DNA from: Rhodoferax sp.
GTDB lineage: Bacteria; Pseudomonadota; Gammaproteobacteria; Burkholderiales; Burkholderiaceae_C
Assembly (NCBI GenBank): GCA_021731215.1
Contig: JAKFXU010000112.1
Location: 1-5,108, forward strand
Direction of reading: 5' to 3'
DNA length: 5,108 nucleotides
The translations under genes were made by a program, and so were the position numbers. The notes under the pieces are model-generated. The model was given only the letters and a program-made list of their open reading frames with translations, had not been told where the DNA came from and did no database searches. Below are positions 1 through 5,108 of the stretch, in pieces; position 1 is the stretch's first letter, and each line of letters begins with the position of its first letter.

Positions 1-66
1 CGCCAGGGCTGCGACGTGACCGGGTGGCGCGAGTTTGCCTTGCAGGCAGCGGGGGATCAAGCTTAG
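1..66 (+). CDS. C-terminal end of an unidentified upstream protein (partial)
   Basis: Reading from base 1 gives 21 sense codons followed by TAG at 64-66. The peptide contains GCDVTGWREFALQAAGDQA. About 17 of the 22 codons end in G or C, the bias seen in the clear genes downstream, which supports this being a real reading frame rather than intergenic sequence. The start lies outside the window and the tail has no motif I recognise, so no function is given. The last part of this frame also forms the left arm and loop of the inverted repeat at 26-88. The alternative is that it is a chance open stretch; 21 codons are too few to settle this. Confidence 0.45.
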   Translation, partial: RQGCDVTGWREFALQAAGDQA

Positions 67-88
67 GTGCCTGTGGCAAACTCGCGCC
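26..88. repeat. Perfect 14-bp inverted repeat forming a two-step hairpin before tex
   Basis: GGCGCGAGTTTGCC at 26-39 is the exact reverse complement of GGCAAACTCGCGCC at 75-88. Inside it, CAGGCA at 43-48 pairs with TGCCTG at 68-73 across a small asymmetric internal loop (40-42 against 74). The terminal loop is 49-67 and contains the upstream TAG stop. A six-T run lies at 102-107, 13 bases past the right arm. This could be a terminator or 3'-end stabiliser for the upstream gene, or a leader structure ahead of tex. The T-run is too far from the stem for a textbook intrinsic terminator, so only the structure, not its role, is well supported. Confidence 0.7.
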
Positions 89-137
89 CTTCGTTGCTCC
101 GTTTTTTCTCGACACCAGCTCGATCACACTTACAGTC

Positions 138-2561
<2,424 letters not shown>

Positions 2562-2621
2562 TTCATAATGGGACGGTCTGCTTCATCGATCAATGGCATT
2601 AGTTAACGCAGGGGTGTTGTC
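2562..2621 (+). promoter_or_regulatory. tex-HDOD gap with ribosome binding site
   Basis: This 60-base gap is more AT-rich than its flanks. GGGG at 2611-2614, following GCA, lies 7 bases before the ATG at 2622 and is the likely ribosome binding site. An in-frame TAA at 2604-2606 rules out an earlier start for the HDOD gene. CATAAT at 2564-2569 resembles a sigma-70 -10 element, but no good -35 sits at the right distance, so a separate promoter is only a weak possibility. No stem plus T-run terminator was seen, so read-through from tex is plausible. Confidence 0.4.
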
Positions 2622-3446
2622 ATGGAACTGAAGGCCTTGCTGGCGTCACAGTTTGTCCTGCCCAGCATTCCCAGGGTGGTGGCGCTCTTGCTCAGCGAGC
2701 TCGAGCGCGATGAGCCCGATCTGAAAAAGATCACCCAACTGATCAGCACCGATCCGGCCTTGACGACGCGCCTGCTGCAGTTGTCGAACTCGGAGTTTTA
2801 CAAGCTGTCGGGCAAGATCAACAGCGTCACCGAATCGCTGGCGCTTCTGGGCTTGAGCCATGTCTGGGTGATGGCGGCGGCGGCGGCCTCAAGCGTCTCT
2901 TTCAGGGCGGTACCGGGCATCAATCTGCAGCAGTTCTGGGGCTACAGCCTGAACGTGGCCAAGCTGTCGCGTTCGCTGGCGGGCGTGGTGCGGCTGAACC
3001 AGCAGGCGGCCTTTACCTGCGGCCTGATCCATGCGGTGGGCGAACTTGCCATGCACATGGGCATGCCCGAAGAAGTGGCCGCGCTCGACCGTGAAGTGCC
3101 CCCGCTGGATCTGCGCCGCGCCCGGGCCGAATTTCGGCATTTTGGCTATTGCTATGCCCAGGTCGGCGCCGGATTTGCCAGCCAGTGGCATTTTCCGCAG
3201 CCCATTGTGGAGGCGCTGGAGTATCAGTACGCGCCCTTCGAACACAAAGCCTATGAACCGCTGGCCGGCGTTATTCACCTGGCCAGCTGGCGCGCCCGCG
3301 CCAAAGAGGCCGGCCTGTCGGACAAGGACCTGGCGGTGACGTTTCCGGGCTCGGTCGGTGAGGTACTGGGCCTTGACATTGACATGGTGCTGCAGCAAGA
3401 CCCGATTGACTGGACGCTCCAGGCGCCGGGGCGCAGCATGCTGTAG
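2622..3446 (+). CDS. Stand-alone HDOD-domain protein
   Basis: A 274-residue cytoplasmic protein made almost entirely of one HDOD domain (about residues 10-210), with no visible receiver, GGDEF, EAL or membrane segment. Family marks are LPSIPRVV at 13-20, the segment TDPALTTRLLQLSNS at 43-57, SVTESLALLGLSHV after it, and the core GLIHAVGELAM around 134-144. HDOD domains are degenerate relatives of HD phosphohydrolases, usually taken as signalling or scaffold modules. Here the HD pair is H137-A138, the histidine expected after FW is Y108 (WGYS), and the one expected before AxVG is Y178 (CYAQVG). Metal-dependent hydrolysis is therefore unlikely. A (GCG)4GCC run encodes five alanines at 2874-2888. 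The start follows an in-frame TAA closely and has a GGGG ribosome site. It lies between tex and comEC on the same strand; its partner is unknown. Confidence 0.9.
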   Translation: MELKALLASQFVLPSIPRVVALLLSELERDEPDLKKITQLISTDPALTTRLLQLSNSEFYKLSGKINSVTESLALLGLSHVWVMAAAAASSVSFRAVPGINLQQFWGYSLNVAKLSRSLAGVVRLNQQAAFTCGLIHAVGELAMHMGMPEEVAALDREVPPLDLRRARAEFRHFGYCYAQVGAGFASQWHFPQPIVEALEYQYAPFEHKAYEPLAGVIHLASWRARAKEAGLSDKDLAVTFPGSVGEVLGLDIDMVLQQDPIDWTLQAPGRSML

Positions 3447-3472
3447 GGCGGGCGCGGTAGCATGGGCCCATG
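3434..3472. promoter_or_regulatory. Two palindromes spanning the HDOD stop and comEC start
   Basis: CAGCATGCTG at 3434-3443 is a perfect 10-bp palindrome ending just before the HDOD stop TAG at 3444-3446. CATGGGCCCATG at 3461-3472 is a perfect 12-bp palindrome whose last three bases are the comEC start codon. Both contain a GCATG or CATG core, so the two could also pair with each other in mRNA. The layout could limit access to the comEC start codon, or be a protein-binding dyad. Both are short enough to be chance. Confidence 0.35.
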
Positions 3473-5108
3473 TCCAGCGCCTCACACCTCAGTGCCGCAA
3501 CGGCCCGGCTGATTTTTCCGGCGCTGTTGGGCTTTGTGCTGGGCACTGCCTTGCAACTGCAGCAGGTGGCGCTGTTGGCCTGGCCTATTTATGGCTGTTT
3601 GTTGCTGCTGGGCCTGGTGCCAGGCGCGTTGGCAGCCCATCAATCAATCGCAACGCCTTGGCGCCTCGTGCTCGCCACCTTGGCCTTTGGCCTGCTGGCC
3701 TTCGGTTTGACCGGGCTGCGCGCCGGCGTTTTTTTGAACCACGCGCTCGACCCTGGGTTGGAGGGGCGCGACCTGGCGGTGACCGGTGTCGTCGCCGCCA
3801 TGGCGCAGCGCAACGAGACCGGTTTGCGCTTTCGCTTCGATGTGGAGTCGGCGCACGTGCTGGACCAGGCGGTGCGCTTGCCGCCCAGCATCTACCTGGC
3901 CTGGTATTCGGGCGTTTTTGTAGGCCATGCTGACGCCAGCGGGGGCGATGAACCGGTGCGCCAGTTCGCGCCGATCGTGGCTGGCGAGCGTTGGCAGATG
4001 ACGGTGCGCCTGAAAGCGCCACATGGTGCGCGCAACCCGCATGGCTTTGACTACGAGCTTTGGCTCTGGGAGCAGGGCTTGCAGGCCAGCGGCTATGTGC
4101 GCACCGGCGCCAAAGACCCGGCGCCGCAGCGCCTGAAGCAAACCGGCAGGCACCCGGTGGAGCGCGCGCGCCAGCAGGTGCGTGAGCTGATTGACGAGCG
4201 CGTCGCCGAGCGCCAGTACGCAGGCCTGCTTGCCGCCCTGGTGGTGGGCGACCAGAACGCCATCGAGCGCTCCGATTGGGATGTTTTTCGGGCCACCGGG
4301 GTCGCCCATCTGATGTCCATATCGGGCTTGCACGTCACCATGTTCGCCTGGCTCGCGGCTCTCGCCGTGGGCTGGTTGTGGCGCCGCTCGGAACGGCTGT
4401 GCCTTTGGCTGGCGGCCCCCAGCGCGGCCCTGGTGGGCGGCGTGCTTTTGGCCGGCGCCTATGCCCTTTTCAGTGGCTGGGGCGTGCCGGCGCAGCGCAC
4501 GGTGCTGATGCTGGGCGCCGTCGCTCTGCTGCGTCTGTCAGGCAAGCGCTGGCCCTGGCCGCACGTGTGGCTGCTGGCCGGTGCCGTGGTGGTGGCGATC
4601 GACCCCTGGGCCCTGCTGCAGCCCGGCTTCTGGTTGAGCTTTGTCGCGGTGGGCGTGCTGTTTGCTTCGGATTCAAGAGCGCGACCGGCCACAACGACCG
4701 GCGCAGCGCAGGTTGCGGCCAGCGTGGTGGGCGCCGCCGCGCCGGGCCGCCCCAAGCAAGGCACGGCCCCCTCGGGGGGCAGCGCAGCACACGCAGTGGC
4801 AAGCGTGGGGGCCATGTTCCGGCAGCAATGGGTGATCACCCTGGCCTTGACGCCGCTCATCCTGCTGCTGTTTGGCCAGGTCTCGCTGGTGGGTCTGCTG
4901 GCCAATGCACTGGCGATTCCGTGGGTCACGCTGCTGATCACGCCGCTGGCCATGCTGGGGCTGGTGCTGGCACCGCTGTGGTACGTGGCGGCCTGGGCCA
5001 TTGCGGCCCTGCTCGCCTACCTGCAGTTGCTGGCGGCACTGCCATTTGCCACGCTCTGGATCGCGCAGGCGCCTTTATGGGCCGGCTTGGCTGGCCTGCT
5101 TGGCGGCG
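3470..5108 (+). CDS. comEC: ComEC/Rec2 DNA-uptake channel, 5' part (cut by window end)
   Basis: The frame runs unbroken from ATG at 3470 to the window edge, giving 546 codons; the stop is outside. ComEC is the polytopic inner-membrane protein that passes single-stranded DNA into the cytoplasm in natural transformation. Seen in order: hydrophobic segments at about 14-30, 33-56 and 65-83; a DUF4131/OB-like periplasmic region carrying NPHGFDYELWLWEQG at 189-203; then the competence domain with HLMSISGLHVTM at 280-291, GVPAQRTVLML at 338-348, DPWALLQPGFWLSF in a later membrane stretch, and more hydrophobic helices after residue 454. An in-frame TAG at 3458-3460 directly upstream makes ATG 3470 the first possible start; its ribosome site is weak. 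The gap to the HDOD stop is 23 bases, suggesting one transcript. Odd point: a low-complexity insert at about residues 400-448. The usual C-terminal metallo-beta-lactamase-like domain would lie beyond the window. Confidence 0.95.
   Translation, partial: MSSASHLSAATARLIFPALLGFVLGTALQLQQVALLAWPIYGCLLLLGLVPGALAAHQSIATPWRLVLATLAFGLLAFGLTGLRAGVFLNHALDPGLEGRDLAVTGVVAAMAQRNETGLRFRFDVESAHVLDQAVRLPPSIYLAWYSGVFVGHADASGGDEPVRQFAPIVAGERWQMTVRLKAPHGARNPHGFDYELWLWEQGLQASGYVRTGAKDPAPQRLKQTGRHPVERARQQVRELIDERVAERQYAGLLAALVVGDQNAIERSDWDVFRATGVAHLMSISGLHVTMFAWLAALAVGWLWRRSERLCLWLAAPSAALVGGVLLAGAYALFSGWGVPAQRTVLMLGAVALLRLSGKRWPWPHVWLLAGAVVVAIDPWALLQPGFWLSFVAVGVLFASDSRARPATTTGAAQVAASVVGAAAPGRPKQGTAPSGGSAAHAVASVGAMFRQQWVITLALTPLILLLFGQVSLVGLLANALAIPWVTLLITPLAMLGLVLAPLWYVAAWAIAALLAYLQLLAALPFATLWIAQAPLWAGLAGLLGG
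4745..4813. repeat. 69-base GC hairpin repeat, in frame inside comEC
   Basis: The element opens GGCCGCCCCAAGC and closes GCGTGGGGGCC. The outer arms pair as GGC (4745-4747) with GCC (4811-4813) and CCCCA (4750-4754) with TGGGG (4806-4810), with a 2-base bulge. A central hairpin is GCCCCC (4766-4771) with GGGGGC (4775-4780) around a TCG loop. I recall similar sequences as frequent intergenic repeats in Comamonadaceae genomes; this is memory, not a search. It is exactly 23 codons long, has no stop in the comEC frame, and encodes residues 426-448, rich in Gly, Ala and Ser. Confidence 0.6.

Noticed and set aside
109..136. Sigma-70-like TCGACA ... TACAGT pair, 16 bases apart, before tex
   Set aside because: It would start RNA inside the tex coding sequence, just past ATG 138, and the -10 matches only four of six consensus bases.
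24..137. In-frame N-terminal extension of tex starting at ATG 24
   Set aside because: Family homology starts at 138; the extension overlaps the inverted repeat and the probable upstream coding end in another frame.
2874..2888. GCG trinucleotide run in the HDOD gene
   Set aside because: Only four perfect units coding for alanine in a helix; a length change by whole units would not alter the frame, so phase variation is unlikely.
3462..3512. Alternative ATG at 3462, 8 bases before the comEC start
   Set aside because: It is in another frame and stops after 16 codons; no sign that it is a functional leader peptide.
3358..3933. + strand open frame across the HDOD-comEC junction
   Set aside because: Its Arg/Ala/Trp-rich translation has no motif, and both overlapping genes are clearly coding in other frames.

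Overview
This window is GC-rich bacterial DNA with strong G/C preference at codon third positions. The Tex protein is closest in wording to proteobacterial homologues. Together with a GC-hairpin repeat of a type I associate with Comamonadaceae, this suggests a betaproteobacterium of the order Burkholderiales, perhaps near Rhodoferax, Polaromonas or Acidovorax. That placement is inference, since no rRNA or other marker is present.

Layout, all on the + strand: (1) bases 1-66, the probable last 21 codons and stop of an unidentified upstream gene; (2) bases 67-137, a short intergenic stretch that holds one arm of a strong inverted repeat and a T-run; (3) bases 138-2561, a complete tex gene for an RNA-binding transcription accessory protein with HTH/Tex-N, YqgF, HhH and S1 regions; (4) bases 2622-3446, a complete stand-alone HDOD-domain gene whose HD metal ligands are all substituted; (5) bases 3470-5108, the first 546 codons of comEC, the inner-membrane DNA-uptake channel of natural transformation, cut by the window edge before its C-terminal metallo-beta-lactamase-like region could appear.

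The gaps are short (60 and 23 bases) and I see no convincing terminator between tex, the HDOD gene and comEC, so they may be co-transcribed. Tex acts on transcription and nucleic acid, HDOD proteins are usually signalling adaptors, and ComEC imports DNA. A functional link is possible but not shown by the sequence.

I found no undescribed multi-gene system. The most notable signals are small: a 69-base hairpin repeat lying exactly in frame inside comEC and translated as part of a low-complexity loop; a perfect 14-bp inverted repeat bridging the upstream stop codon and the tex leader; a Pro/Ala linker in Tex carrying its own inverted repeat; and palindromes around the HDOD stop and comEC start. 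No tRNA, rRNA, CRISPR array, insertion sequence or integrase gene was seen.
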